From the NCBI RefSeq assembly GCF_047718555.1, contig NZ_JBDNRK010000001.1:1-64000 (forward strand): a stretch of 64,000 bases of DNA, read 5' to 3'. Of the stretch, positions 15,344-24,349 are shown piece by piece. A model generated the notes under the pieces. The model worked only from the letters and a program-made list of their open reading frames with translations, was not told the DNA's origin and made no database searches. The stretch's first letter is position 1, and each line of letters begins with the position of its first letter. The stretch comes from Clostridium_I sp047718555 (lineage in GTDB: Bacteria > Bacillota > Clostridia > Clostridiales > Clostridiaceae). The position numbers were made by a program, and so were the translations under genes.

Positions 15344-17671
15344 ATGTGGATAAGTAAAATCAAAAAGAGAAAAATTCAGATGCTTTTAATTGGTTTGGTA
15401 GTTATGATTAGTTCCTTTATGTTGGCTTCAGCCATAGGGATCATAACAAGTGTAAGTGAACCAATGAATAAGCTCATAGTGGGAACCAAAGCCCCCTTAC
15501 TATTCATGACAGTAGATAAAAATGAAACCATGGATAAGGATGTTTTAGAGGCTAAAAAGGTCTTTCAAAAGGACAGCAGAGTTTCAGAGGTTAATATAAT
15601 AGATAATATTGTCATGGCCAGCGGAAAAATAAAAGTAAATAATAAATATATGGGAGCTGCTGTTAATTATTTTCTTAACTACAAGGAAGGTGACTTTGGC
15701 TCTCCTAAATTTATAAAAGGCGGAGGCAATTTAGAACAAGGAGAATGTTTTATAAGTTCAATTATTGCAGAAACCTATAAGCTTTCCACTGGGGATTATA
15801 TTACCGTTGAAAATCCAAAGGGTGATATAAAAATGAAGATTAAAGGAATATATTCAGATCCCTACAGTGTTTCCATAGGTATGGGTATTTATAGATATTA
15901 TGTAAATGATAAACAATTACAAGATATAGCAGGCGCTGATAAAAAAATGGTGACGGTTTATAGTAATGTCCAGGCTTCTGCAAAAGAAATCATCAAAAAT
16001 TATAAAAATAACAGTGATAAACAGTTGTCGGCATCAATTACAGATTTGGATACGGCAAAAATAAGTGCTGAGATAGGACAGCAGATTATGGGTGCTTTTG
16101 TGGCAGCTTTTGCATTTATAATATTGTTAGTATCAGCTGTAGTAATAAGAGCTTCCATTTTTGACAGCATCATAAAGGAATATAAAACCATAGGGGTATA
16201 TAAGGCATTAGGTTATAGTTCTTCTACTATAGTAAATATATATCTTAAGGCATACAGCACTGTAATCATAGCCTCAGCTGCTACAGGTTCCTTATTGTCA
16301 ATTTTTATGATGAAATATATTTTAAACACCGGCTTTAAAGTGTATGGAGTGGATGTTAAAGTAAGCTATATCATGCCTGCGGCTTTAACTATCGCCTTAG
16401 TGGCAGTACTAATGCTCATCAGCATTTATGGAGTCATTAGAAAAACTAAAAGGATTTCTCCAGTTGAAGCACTAAGCATTGGAATGCCTGTTAACAATAA
16501 AAAAGGTATTTCACTCAGCTTCATAGAAAATAATTTCTCACCAATCAGCCAAGGCTTCAGAAAGATTTTGAACTACAAAAAGTTTTCTGCAATTCTTTTT
16601 TTAATACTATTTATTTGTTCCTATGTGGTAGCTTATTCAATAACTAATTATAATGATCTCTCTGTATTGAGTGAAAAAAGCAGCTTTTGGTTTGGATTGG
16701 ATGATGCTAAGTACAGAATTACCATAACTGACAAGGATAAGGAAAAGGACATTTATACTTGGATGAAAAATAGTGAGTATATTAAAAATTTAGTTAAAGA
16801 AAGCCTGGACTACTCTTCAGCAGAGGTTTCAAAAGAAGAAATAGATGAAGAAGGTTCAATGGTTTTAAGTGTATATGAACAATATGATAAGGATATAAGA
16901 GAAGCTGTTATAGAAGGAAGAAATCCTAAGTATGATAATGAAATAGCTGTCAGTAAAAAATTATTAGAAAAAACCCATAAAGCTATAGGTGATTATATTG
17001 ATATTTATATAAAGGGACAGAAGAAGAGTCTATTAATAGTGGGTTCCTATCAAACTATGATGAGACTGGGCATGAATGCCAGAGTTTTAGAAAAAACTGT
17101 GGAGTCTGCAGATAAGGACTATGAAAGTACAAATATAAGCTTTAATTTAAAAGCGGAAAGTGATTATGGAGCTTTTAAAGAGCAGGCTGTAGATAAGTTT
17201 GGTAAAGCTATTGATGTATATGAAAGTAAAGATTATTTCAAAAATGTGCTTCAAGGCGTAATGGAACCACAAAGAGCAGCGCAGATACCATTTATGTGCA
17301 TGCTTATATTGATAGGTGCTATAAACGTATTCTCCATTATTACGCTTATGAATTTAAATAATAAAAGAGATTACTGTATATATAAGGCTATTGGATACAG
17401 CAGCAGGGATTTAATGATAACAAATGGAATGTATGTGATGATTTTAGGAGTATTGGCGGCTATAGTATGTATACCAGTCTTCAGCATAACATTTCCAATA
17501 ACCATGAACCTGATATTCAGTATGTTTGGTATATATAATTATCCTGATAATGTAGAAGTACATCGTTTATTGATAAGTCTATTATTTTCCATGGGAATAT
17601 ATTTTATAAGTACTATATTATCTTCACTGTCTATCAGAAAATTTAAAGTTCAAGAGCTTAATGAAGACTAA
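15344..17671 (+). CDS. FtsX/MacB-type ABC permease, module 2
   Basis: 775 residues from the ATG at 15344, with GAGGTGA 5 nt upstream; a GTG at 15335 within that site is unlikely. The N-terminal helix (about 12-32) is followed by a roughly 200-residue external domain, helices near 250, 300 and 345 with the FtsX core KEYKTIGVYKALGYS, a helix near 420, a second external domain, and three C-terminal helices from about 650 (RDYCIYKAIGYSSRD). The ATPase gene is 45 nt downstream. Likely exports or dislodges peptide or lipid-like molecules. Confidence 0.9.
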   Translation: MWISKIKKRKIQMLLIGLVVMISSFMLASAIGIITSVSEPMNKLIVGTKAPLLFMTVDKNETMDKDVLEAKKVFQKDSRVSEVNIIDNIVMASGKIKVNNKYMGAAVNYFLNYKEGDFGSPKFIKGGGNLEQGECFISSIIAETYKLSTGDYITVENPKGDIKMKIKGIYSDPYSVSIGMGIYRYYVNDKQLQDIAGADKKMVTVYSNVQASAKEIIKNYKNNSDKQLSASITDLDTAKISAEIGQQIMGAFVAAFAFIILLVSAVVIRASIFDSIIKEYKTIGVYKALGYSSSTIVNIYLKAYSTVIIASAATGSLLSIFMMKYILNTGFKVYGVDVKVSYIMPAALTIALVAVLMLISIYGVIRKTKRISPVEALSIGMPVNNKKGISLSFIENNFSPISQGFRKILNYKKFSAILFLILFICSYVVAYSITNYNDLSVLSEKSSFWFGLDDAKYRITITDKDKEKDIYTWMKNSEYIKNLVKESLDYSSAEVSKEEIDEEGSMVLSVYEQYDKDIREAVIEGRNPKYDNEIAVSKKLLEKTHKAIGDYIDIYIKGQKKSLLIVGSYQTMMRLGMNARVLEKTVESADKDYESTNISFNLKAESDYGAFKEQAVDKFGKAIDVYESKDYFKNVLQGVMEPQRAAQIPFMCMLILIGAINVFSIITLMNLNNKRDYCIYKAIGYSSRDLMITNGMYVMILGVLAAIVCIPVFSITFPITMNLIFSMFGIYNYPDNVEVHRLLISLLFSMGIYFISTILSSLSIRKFKVQELNED

Positions 17672-17716
17672 GAATTCTGCAAAAAACTAAAAATAATAAC
17701 TACAGGGGGAAATATT

Positions 17717-18475
17717 ATGAAAGAAGTAATTATTGAGGCTAAAGGTCTATGTAAAACCTTTGTTTCAGAGGGAGAAAATTATAATGTAATAAAAAATCTT
17801 GACTTAAAAATATACAAAGGGGATTTTACTGTAATAATGGGCAGTTCGGGTTCTGGTAAATCTACTCTTATGTATCTTTTAAGTGGTATGGATAAGGGTA
17901 GTACGGGGGAAGCGATACTTCTGGATACTGAATTGTCAAAGATAAATAAGAGGGAAATGGAAAAGCTGAGAAGAGAAAAGATTTCCTTTGTTTTTCAGGG
18001 AATAAATCTTATACCAGATCTAAATGCCTATGAAAATATAGCAGCACCAACCTATAAAATGAAAAGGGATAAAAAAGAATTAACAGAAACTATTAATGAA
18101 CTTTTAAGTAGATTTTCTATGAGTGAGCACAGGTCAAAATATCCATCACAGCTTTCTGGTGGACAGAAGCAGAGAATTGCCATTTGCAGGGCCCTTATTA
18201 ACAAACCAAATGTAATATTTGCAGATGAACCCACAGGAGCCTTGAATTCTACTCAAGGGCAAGAGGTTCTCAATATTTTAACAGAATTAAGTGTGGAAGG
18301 ACAATCTATTGTAATGGTAACCCATGATTTAAAGGCAGCAGTGAGAGCAAATAGACTTCTTTATATAAAGGATGGCAGAATAGATGGGGAGATGAAATTA
18401 CCGGGATATGATAAAGAAAGTCATCAGGAAAGAGAAAGAGAAATCGTTGATTTCTTAAGAGAAAAGGGCTGGTAA
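17717..18475 (+). CDS. ABC transporter ATP-binding protein, module 2
   Basis: 252 residues. Walker A GSSGSGKST, Q-loop FVFQGINLIPD, signature LSGGQKQRIAICRAL, Walker B VIFADEPTGAL and H-loop MVTHD are intact. The C-terminus extends about 20 charged residues beyond the usual end (ESHQEREREIV). It pairs with the permease encoded just upstream; gene order (permease first) is reversed relative to module 1, so the two modules are not a simple tandem duplication. Confidence 0.93.
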   Translation: MKEVIIEAKGLCKTFVSEGENYNVIKNLDLKIYKGDFTVIMGSSGSGKSTLMYLLSGMDKGSTGEAILLDTELSKINKREMEKLRREKISFVFQGINLIPDLNAYENIAAPTYKMKRDKKELTETINELLSRFSMSEHRSKYPSQLSGGQKQRIAICRALINKPNVIFADEPTGALNSTQGQEVLNILTELSVEGQSIVMVTHDLKAAVRANRLLYIKDGRIDGEMKLPGYDKESHQEREREIVDFLREKGW

Positions 18476-18686
18476 AAGCAGAACCAAGCTTTCAAGTATG
18501 GATTACTATATGGAATTAGAGTATAATTTAATTAGCTTATAATATTATGAAAATATGGGATTTATCTGATAGGTATACTTTAATATCAGTAGTAAAGAAG
18601 TGTTTGCTTTTTATGGTTATCCTAGGAGCAAAGAGTATAGAAGTTTATATAAAATAATTCTTAAGAAATGCAGTGGGGGTAGAGCT

Positions 18687-19382
18687 TTGGCAAACGAAAA
18701 AATTTTAATAGTAGAAGACGAAGTTGATCTATCAAAGATGGTAGGAAAATATTTGAGTAATGAAGGCTTTGAAATTTCCGAGGCTCATGATGGAAGGGAA
18801 GCTTTAAATAAGTTTGAAAGATTTAAGCCTCAACTGGTACTTCTTGATATAATGCTTCCAAAACTTGATGGTATGGAGGTATGTAGAATAATAAGATCAG
18901 AATCACAGGTTCCCGTAATTATGCTTTCTGCTAAAAATGGTGATTTGGACAAGGTTTTGAGTTTGGGACTTGGAGCAGATGACTATATAACTAAACCTTT
19001 TAGTGCAATGGAATTGATAGCAAGGGTTAAAGCTCATATTAGGCGATATGTAAATTATCTGCCGGAAACTAAGAAAGAAGAAAAAAATGTCATTAGAATA
19101 GGTGAACTTGAAATTAATATATCCGCCTACTCCGCTGTAGTTAAAGGAGAAGTTTTAAATTTAACCTCAAAGGAGTTTGAAATACTGAAATTTTTATGCA
19201 GTAATCCCAATCAAGTTTTTTCTAAAGAACAGATATATGAAAAAATTTGGGGCTTTAATGAATATGGTGAAATCAATTCTGTGGTAGTTTATATAAATAG
19301 GTTAAGAGAAAAGCTGGGAGTACGGGGAATAGGTTATATAAAAACTGTTTGGGGAGTAGGTTATAAGCTTGAATCAAAATAA
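18687..19382 (+). CDS. OmpR-family response regulator, module 2
   Basis: 231 residues from a TTG at 18687, 7 nt after GGGGG; upstream codons from the GTG at 18600 do not resemble the family. Receiver domain: EDEVDL near the start, Asp in LVLLDIMLPKLDG, Thr/Ser position in IMLSAKNG and Lys in DDYITKPF. Winged-helix domain: LTSKEFEILKFL and VVVYINRLREKLG. It is followed by an overlapping kinase gene. Probably controls the module 2 exporter. Confidence 0.92.
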   Translation: MANEKILIVEDEVDLSKMVGKYLSNEGFEISEAHDGREALNKFERFKPQLVLLDIMLPKLDGMEVCRIIRSESQVPVIMLSAKNGDLDKVLSLGLGADDYITKPFSAMELIARVKAHIRRYVNYLPETKKEEKNVIRIGELEINISAYSAVVKGEVLNLTSKEFEILKFLCSNPNQVFSKEQIYEKIWGFNEYGEINSVVVYINRLREKLGVRGIGYIKTVWGVGYKLESK

Positions 19383-20802
19383 ATTAGATATGAAAGCTAA
19401 AGAAGATTATGGAAAGTTAAAAAATAAGAGGAAGCTGGTAACTTTATTAACTGTTTTTATTTTAGCTTTAATTTCAGTAGAATTCTTAGGGATAGTTTCA
19501 ACCTTTGCATTTTACAGAGATGAAGATGAAACTCTCTACTATAATAAAACAAGATTACTTTGTGCAGATAAACTCAATGAGATAAATGAAAAATTCAAAG
19601 TGGGAACTTACAGTTTTGAGCCTTGGAAATATCCATATGCAGTAATAGACAGCAGAGGTAAAGTTTTATATTCTTCTTATGCTTTAGGAATTCATGGACA
19701 GGTTAATCTTCAGAGTTTTCTCCAATTTGACAGAAGTACATCCTTAGAATATAAGGGATTTATAAAAAGTAGTTTTCCTATAGTTATTGATAATGAAAAT
19801 AAAGGCTTTTTTATCGCTTTCATAAATATTAAAGATCTACAGGAAAAAACTACATACCAAAGAAAAATGGAAATTATATATCCGCAGCTTATCTTAATAA
19901 TTTTTTCAATAGTCATGTTTATCATATTTAAAATATATGTTGTTAAATATGTTCTAAAGCCTATCCTGAAAATAACTAACAGTTCAAAAGATATAATAAA
20001 AGGAAGATTTGATAATTACATAACCTTTAATAGTGATACAGAAATAGGAGAACTTTCCTATGCCTTCGAACTTATGAGAGATGAAATTAAAAGTCATAGG
20101 GAGAGAGAAGAAAAACTTAAAAAATCCCAAAAGGAAATTATAGCAGCCATATCTCATGATCTAAAAACTCCACTGTCGGCTATTAGAATATATGTGGAGG
20201 CTATAAGAGATGGTATGGCTGAAAAGGAAGAGGACAGATATGACTACACAGATACTATTCTCAGAAAGGTAGATACCTTAAACAAACTTATTGATGATTT
20301 ACTTGAACATTCAAAGGAAAATCTAGAGGTATTGTCTATAAACAAAAAAGAAGTATCTATTAAGCCATTTTTAGAAAAGTTAATAGGTGAAATAAATATG
20401 GAACTCTTAAGAGTCAATGCTGAATTTTGTTGGGACAAGTATATCCCAGAGGGGATAGTAAGTATAGATGAAGTAAGAATTAATCAAGTGATTTTCAATC
20501 TGATCAGCAATTCAATAAAATATTCTAAGGAAAATTTAAAAATAAAATTTAAAGCAGAAATAAAAAATAGATATTTATTTATATACATAGAGGATAATGG
20601 TATTGGAATAATGCAGGAGGACATTTCATATATTTTCAATAAATTTTACAGAGGAGATAAATCAAGGAACTATAGAATACCGGGTTCTGGACTTGGTCTT
20701 TCTACTTGTAAGTACATAGTGGAAAAACATCTTGGAGAAATATATTGTAAAACTATAAAATCTGGTGGAAGTATATTTTATTTTTCAATTCCATTGAGTT
20801 AA
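19369..20802 (+). CDS. Sensor histidine kinase, module 2
   Basis: 477 residues from a TTG that overlaps the regulator gene by 14 nt, with GGAGTAGG 8 nt upstream; an ATG at 19390 is the alternative. Helices near 22-44 and 167-190 frame an external sensor of about 120 residues, followed by a HAMP domain. Catalytic boxes: AISHDLKTPLSA (phospho-acceptor His near 262), NLISNSIKYS, DNGIGI, and SGLGLSTC. Overlap indicates translational coupling with the response regulator. Confidence 0.92.
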   Translation: MNQNKLDMKAKEDYGKLKNKRKLVTLLTVFILALISVEFLGIVSTFAFYRDEDETLYYNKTRLLCADKLNEINEKFKVGTYSFEPWKYPYAVIDSRGKVLYSSYALGIHGQVNLQSFLQFDRSTSLEYKGFIKSSFPIVIDNENKGFFIAFINIKDLQEKTTYQRKMEIIYPQLILIIFSIVMFIIFKIYVVKYVLKPILKITNSSKDIIKGRFDNYITFNSDTEIGELSYAFELMRDEIKSHREREEKLKKSQKEIIAAISHDLKTPLSAIRIYVEAIRDGMAEKEEDRYDYTDTILRKVDTLNKLIDDLLEHSKENLEVLSINKKEVSIKPFLEKLIGEINMELLRVNAEFCWDKYIPEGIVSIDEVRINQVIFNLISNSIKYSKENLKIKFKAEIKNRYLFIYIEDNGIGIMQEDISYIFNKFYRGDKSRNYRIPGSGLGLSTCKYIVEKHLGEIYCKTIKSGGSIFYFSIPLS

Positions 20803-21403
20803 AGTATATTCAAAAAATAACAAGTTAGTATGCTGGTATAATTTTGCATCTTTGATTTGTTATTTTTTTATTGTATAAAATTACATATTGCAATTTTGCT
20901 TCAAAAATGCAATTATTAAAATATAAAAAAAAGATAAATTATTATATTATTTTAATCACAAAATTAAATTTTATTTAATAGTTTAACAATATGGATTGTA
21001 AAAATTTTATAATAAGGTTAATTATGGGTTTCAAATAAACATATAAGACAAATATATATAGGAAGTACTTTTAATTTTTTAAAAATTCAAAAAAAAGCTG
21101 TAAAAAAAATCTTTTTACTATAGATTCTTATAAAAGTTTAGTGTATAATCTAAGGAAACTATAATATTATTTAATTAAGACTTCTAGTAATTAGTGATGT
21201 ACTCAGGGTGTATTAGTAGAGTTAGAGTGAATTGAAGCTGAATTCAAACAATAAAATTATATTCTCTAAATAGTGCAAACTATGATGTTATCATTAATTA
21301 GTCCTTCATTTTATTATAATAGGGGGTTATTGAAGCTACTGCTATTAGTCTTGATATAATTCATAGTAAAGGGTATATAAAATATGTATGGGGGGTATAA
21401 ATT
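20803..21403. other. 601-nt intergenic region with a terminator and no gene
   Basis: AATAACAA (near 20814) and TTGTTATTTTTTTA (near 20858-20871) can end the kinase transcript. The block TATTCAAAAAATAA followed by GT.AGTATG at 20808 is also found at 4494, so it is a small repeated sequence. The remaining 500 nt are extremely AT-rich. A TATAAT at about 21143 with a poor -35 could drive the J-domain-like gene. No open frame of interest is seen. Confidence 0.45.
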
Positions 21404-22210
21404 ATGAAATATGATGGAATTGAGCTTCATCCTAAAGTTAAGGAATTGCTAAGCAAGTATAATCTTTTAAAAGATGAGTTGGGTAGATTGATCGAAGAAA
21501 GAGAATATGTAACTGTTACTGAAATTCCAAGACTTCAATCTGAGTATAAATTTAAAGTAGGGATTGTTGAATATGACTGCTTTGCTTTAAAAATTCAAAT
21601 GAGAGCTATGAGACATGAAATAAAAATGCGACAGGCAGCTCTTATGAGTGGAGAAACTATTACTGATGAAGAAGTTAAAAATAGAATTGAAATAGAATTG
21701 AAAAATTGGAAAAAGCAAATTGATAAGATGAATGAAGAAATTAATGAAGCTAAATTATATTTAAATAGCCCCACTTTATCAGAGGAAGAAGCTAGAGAGT
21801 TTAAATTATTATATAGAAATCTTGTAAAGAAACTTCATCCAGATATAAACTTAGATTTATCTGAGGATAATAAGACTCTATGGGCAAAGGTTAATACAGC
21901 CTATAAAGATGGGGATATAAAGGAATTAAGAGGTTTAAATGAAAACACAGAAAATATTGAAGAAGATTTACACTTAGAGGATGAAAATGTATTAGATAAT
22001 ATTAGCAATAAAATAGTAGAAACCAGGAATAATATAGAAAAAGTTATACAAGATATTAATAAATTGAATTCTGAATTTCCTGTTAATATGAAGGAAAAGC
22101 TAAACGATAAAGAGTGGATTAAAATAAAAAATGAAGAGACAACTAAGCAAATAAAAGACTTAGAAAAGAAAAAAGTATTTTTAAAGGCTATGTTGGCTGA
22201 GTTTATTTAA
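21404..22210 (+). CDS. Coiled-coil protein with a J-domain-like HPD segment
   Basis: 268 residues, ribosome site GGGGGG. Residues 1-130 are predicted helical and rich in E, K and Q. Residues 138-185 resemble the core of a J-domain: LLYRNLVKKLHPDIN, then KTLWAKVNTAYKDGD, i.e. helix II, the HPD loop and helix III. The last 80 residues are again coiled-coil. HPD stimulates Hsp70 ATPase in true DnaJ proteins. There is no Gly/Phe region or zinc domain, so this would be a specialised co-chaperone or a scaffold. Monocistronic, with a downstream terminator; no Hsp70 gene nearby. Confidence 0.7.
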   Translation: MKYDGIELHPKVKELLSKYNLLKDELGRLIEEREYVTVTEIPRLQSEYKFKVGIVEYDCFALKIQMRAMRHEIKMRQAALMSGETITDEEVKNRIEIELKNWKKQIDKMNEEINEAKLYLNSPTLSEEEAREFKLLYRNLVKKLHPDINLDLSEDNKTLWAKVNTAYKDGDIKELRGLNENTENIEEDLHLEDENVLDNISNKIVETRNNIEKVIQDINKLNSEFPVNMKEKLNDKEWIKIKNEETTKQIKDLEKKKVFLKAMLAEFI

Positions 22211-22279
22211 TATAACTAAAAGCAAGTAGTAAATTAAAATTGTCTAAAGCTTAATTTTAAAAATAATTTTATTTAAAGT

Positions 22280-22312
22280 TAAAAACAGCAGTAAGAAACT
22301 GCTGTTTTTTAG
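22280..22312 (+). terminator. Intrinsic terminator after the J-domain-like gene
   Basis: AAAACAGCAGT and ACTGCTGTTTTTT flank a short AAGAA loop. Confidence 0.88.
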
Positions 22313-22373
22313 CATATTATATATTAAATACTTGTATTTGCACTAAAAAGTATAGAATATATAATAGAACAAT

Positions 22374-23204
22374 TTATTTTATACTTCCGGAAGCTACGGA
22401 TTTGATGATATGTTTTTGTGCAACGAAATAGAAAACTATTACTGGTATTATTACTAAAACTAAAGCTGCTAGAGCCAGATTCCACTGCTTTGTATATTGA
22501 CCAAAGAAGAAGAATGTCTTAAGTGGTATTGTAAGGGTGTCGGGTTTGTTTATAACAAGAGAAGGAAGCAGATAGTCATTCCATATCCATACAGTATTGA
22601 GTATTGCAACTGTAATGGAAATTGGTTTCAATAGTGGAAATATAATATACCAGAAAACTTGAAATTTGTTACAACCATCTATAGTAGCAGCTTCATCCAG
22701 CTCTTTTGGAATGCTCTTTAAAAACCCATGGTATAAGAATATGGATAAAGATGCACCAAAGCCAAGATACATAAACATTATGCCGCCCATATTCAATAAG
22801 TGTAATTTACCAGATAATCTTATTAATGGAAGCATTACTGCCTGGAAAGGTATAATCATAGATGCTATAAACATCATAAATATGACATTGCTTAGTTTAC
22901 TCTTAGTTCTCTCCAGCATCCAGGCTGCCATAGATGCAAATACTATAATTAGTAAAACACTTACAATTGTTATCAATAATGAATGAAATATAGAGTTAAG
23001 AAAATCTAATTGACTGAAAGCTTGTTTATAGTTACTTATGGTAAATGTACTTGGAAGTGATAATACACTTTGAAATAATTCTCTTTTTGTTTTAAAGGAG
23101 TTTACTATTATTATATAAAAAGGAGATAGAAATAATAAAGCCAGTAAACAACTGAAGAATATTCCGATAAATTTTAGAGCACTCTTTTTTTTAACATTTT
23201 CCAT
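22374..23204 (-). CDS. malG: Maltose/maltodextrin-type ABC permease (MalG-like), importer 1
   Basis: 276 residues with six transmembrane helices. The cytoplasmic EAA loop that contacts the ATPase reads ELDEAATIDGCNKFQVFWYIIFP near 185-207. The C-terminal PVIVFYFVAQKHIIKSVASGSIK region is typical of MalG-type subunits. Its start codon overlaps the malF stop by one base, so the two are translationally coupled. It forms the channel with the adjacent MalF-like subunit. No ATPase gene is in the operon, so a shared MsmX-type ATPase is presumably encoded elsewhere. Confidence 0.92.
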   Translation of the reverse strand: MENVKKKSALKFIGIFFSCLLALLFLSPFYIIIVNSFKTKRELFQSVLSLPSTFTISNYKQAFSQLDFLNSIFHSLLITIVSVLLIIVFASMAAWMLERTKSKLSNVIFMMFIASMIIPFQAVMLPLIRLSGKLHLLNMGGIMFMYLGFGASLSIFLYHGFLKSIPKELDEAATIDGCNKFQVFWYIIFPLLKPISITVAILNTVWIWNDYLLPSLVINKPDTLTIPLKTFFFFGQYTKQWNLALAALVLVIIPVIVFYFVAQKHIIKSVASGSIK

Positions 23205-24067
23205 TATGCTTCCACCTCACCTTTCTTGGAGAAATATACCTGGATTAATGATATTGCTCCAACTATTAAAAGAAAAATAACTGCTTTGGCTTGTGCTAAG
23301 CCCATTTGATTCAAAGAGAATGCAGTGTTATATATGTTCATTGCAAGCATTTCAGTTGAATTGGAAGGACCACCTGCTGTTAATGATAAATTTTGATCAT
23401 AAAGCTTGAAAGAATTTGACAAGGTTAAAAATATACTTACAGTAAAGGCTGGTCTTACTAAAGGAATTATTATATTCTTAATTCTCTGCCATGCATTTGC
23501 ACCGTCAATTTGAGCTGCTTCTACTAGTTCTGGTGGGATATTTTGCAGTGATGCAACATATATAATCATGAGATAACCTGACATCTGCCATGCAGTTAAT
23601 ATAACCAATCCGTATAAACCAGTTTTGCCGTCAGACAGCCAACCTTGAAGCCATTGTATTCCTAAAAGCTTACCTATACTGGCAAAAACCTGAGTAAATA
23701 TAAACTGCCATATAAAACCAAGTATAAGACCACCAATTAGGTTTGGCATAAAAAATATAGTTCTCAGCATATTAGAAATTTTTGATTCTCTTGTTACTAA
23801 AAGAGCCAGTCCAAAAGCTATTACATTTAATATGATAAGTGCTAATATTGTGAATTTTGCTGTAAATAGGAAGGCATGGCCGAAACCTGGATCTTTAAAT
23901 ACAGATATATAATTTTTCAAACCTATAAGTTTAACACTGGAATTAATACCGTTCCAATTTGTAAAGGAATAGTATATTCCGACTAATAATGGTATAAGCT
24001 GGATTACGATATAAGCAAAGAGAATAGGGCCAACAAAATACCAAAATGACAAATTTCTTTTTTTCAT
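23204..24067 (-). CDS. malF: Maltose/maltodextrin-type ABC permease (MalF-like), importer 1
   Basis: 287 residues, six transmembrane helices, without the large periplasmic domain of E. coli MalF, as is normal in Gram-positives. The EAA motif is ELVEAAQIDGANAWQRIKNI near 190-210. Family motif GGPSNSTEM is present near 240. Ribosome site GGAGG. It sits between malE (282 nt upstream, with a hairpin in the gap) and malG. Confidence 0.92.
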   Translation of the reverse strand: MKKRNLSFWYFVGPILFAYIVIQLIPLLVGIYYSFTNWNGINSSVKLIGLKNYISVFKDPGFGHAFLFTAKFTILALIILNVIAFGLALLVTRESKISNMLRTIFFMPNLIGGLILGFIWQFIFTQVFASIGKLLGIQWLQGWLSDGKTGLYGLVILTAWQMSGYLMIIYVASLQNIPPELVEAAQIDGANAWQRIKNIIIPLVRPAFTVSIFLTLSNSFKLYDQNLSLTAGGPSNSTEMLAMNIYNTAFSLNQMGLAQAKAVIFLLIVGAISLIQVYFSKKGEVEA

Positions 24068-24202
24068 ATATTTACACCTCCAATGAGTAATATAAATTTA
24101 ACAAAACATAGATGTTTTAACCTAAAAGCAATAATATAAAATTCCATATAACCAAAATTGATATTTTAATTTTTGATTTAAATTTGTAGAAGAATCTAAA
24201 TA

Positions 24203-24281
24203 AGATAAATACCTATACAACAATAATTAAATAAAAATTTTCGTATTAGTATAAATTATGAAGTTATTTAGGTATTTATCT
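24203..24281. promoter_or_regulatory. 13-bp perfect inverted repeat in the malE-malF gap (importer 1)
   Basis: AGATAAATACCTA (24203-24215) and TAGGTATTTATCT (24269-24281) match exactly around a 53-nt loop. In the leftward mRNA it forms a stem between the binding-protein and permease cistrons, a common way to keep binding-protein mRNA more abundant. No T-tract follows. Confidence 0.5.
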
Positions 24282-24349
24282 GTTAATTTATTTTAATAAT
24301 CTGCTATATTTTTAATAGATGATTTTTTTACATAATGAATTTCATCTGC

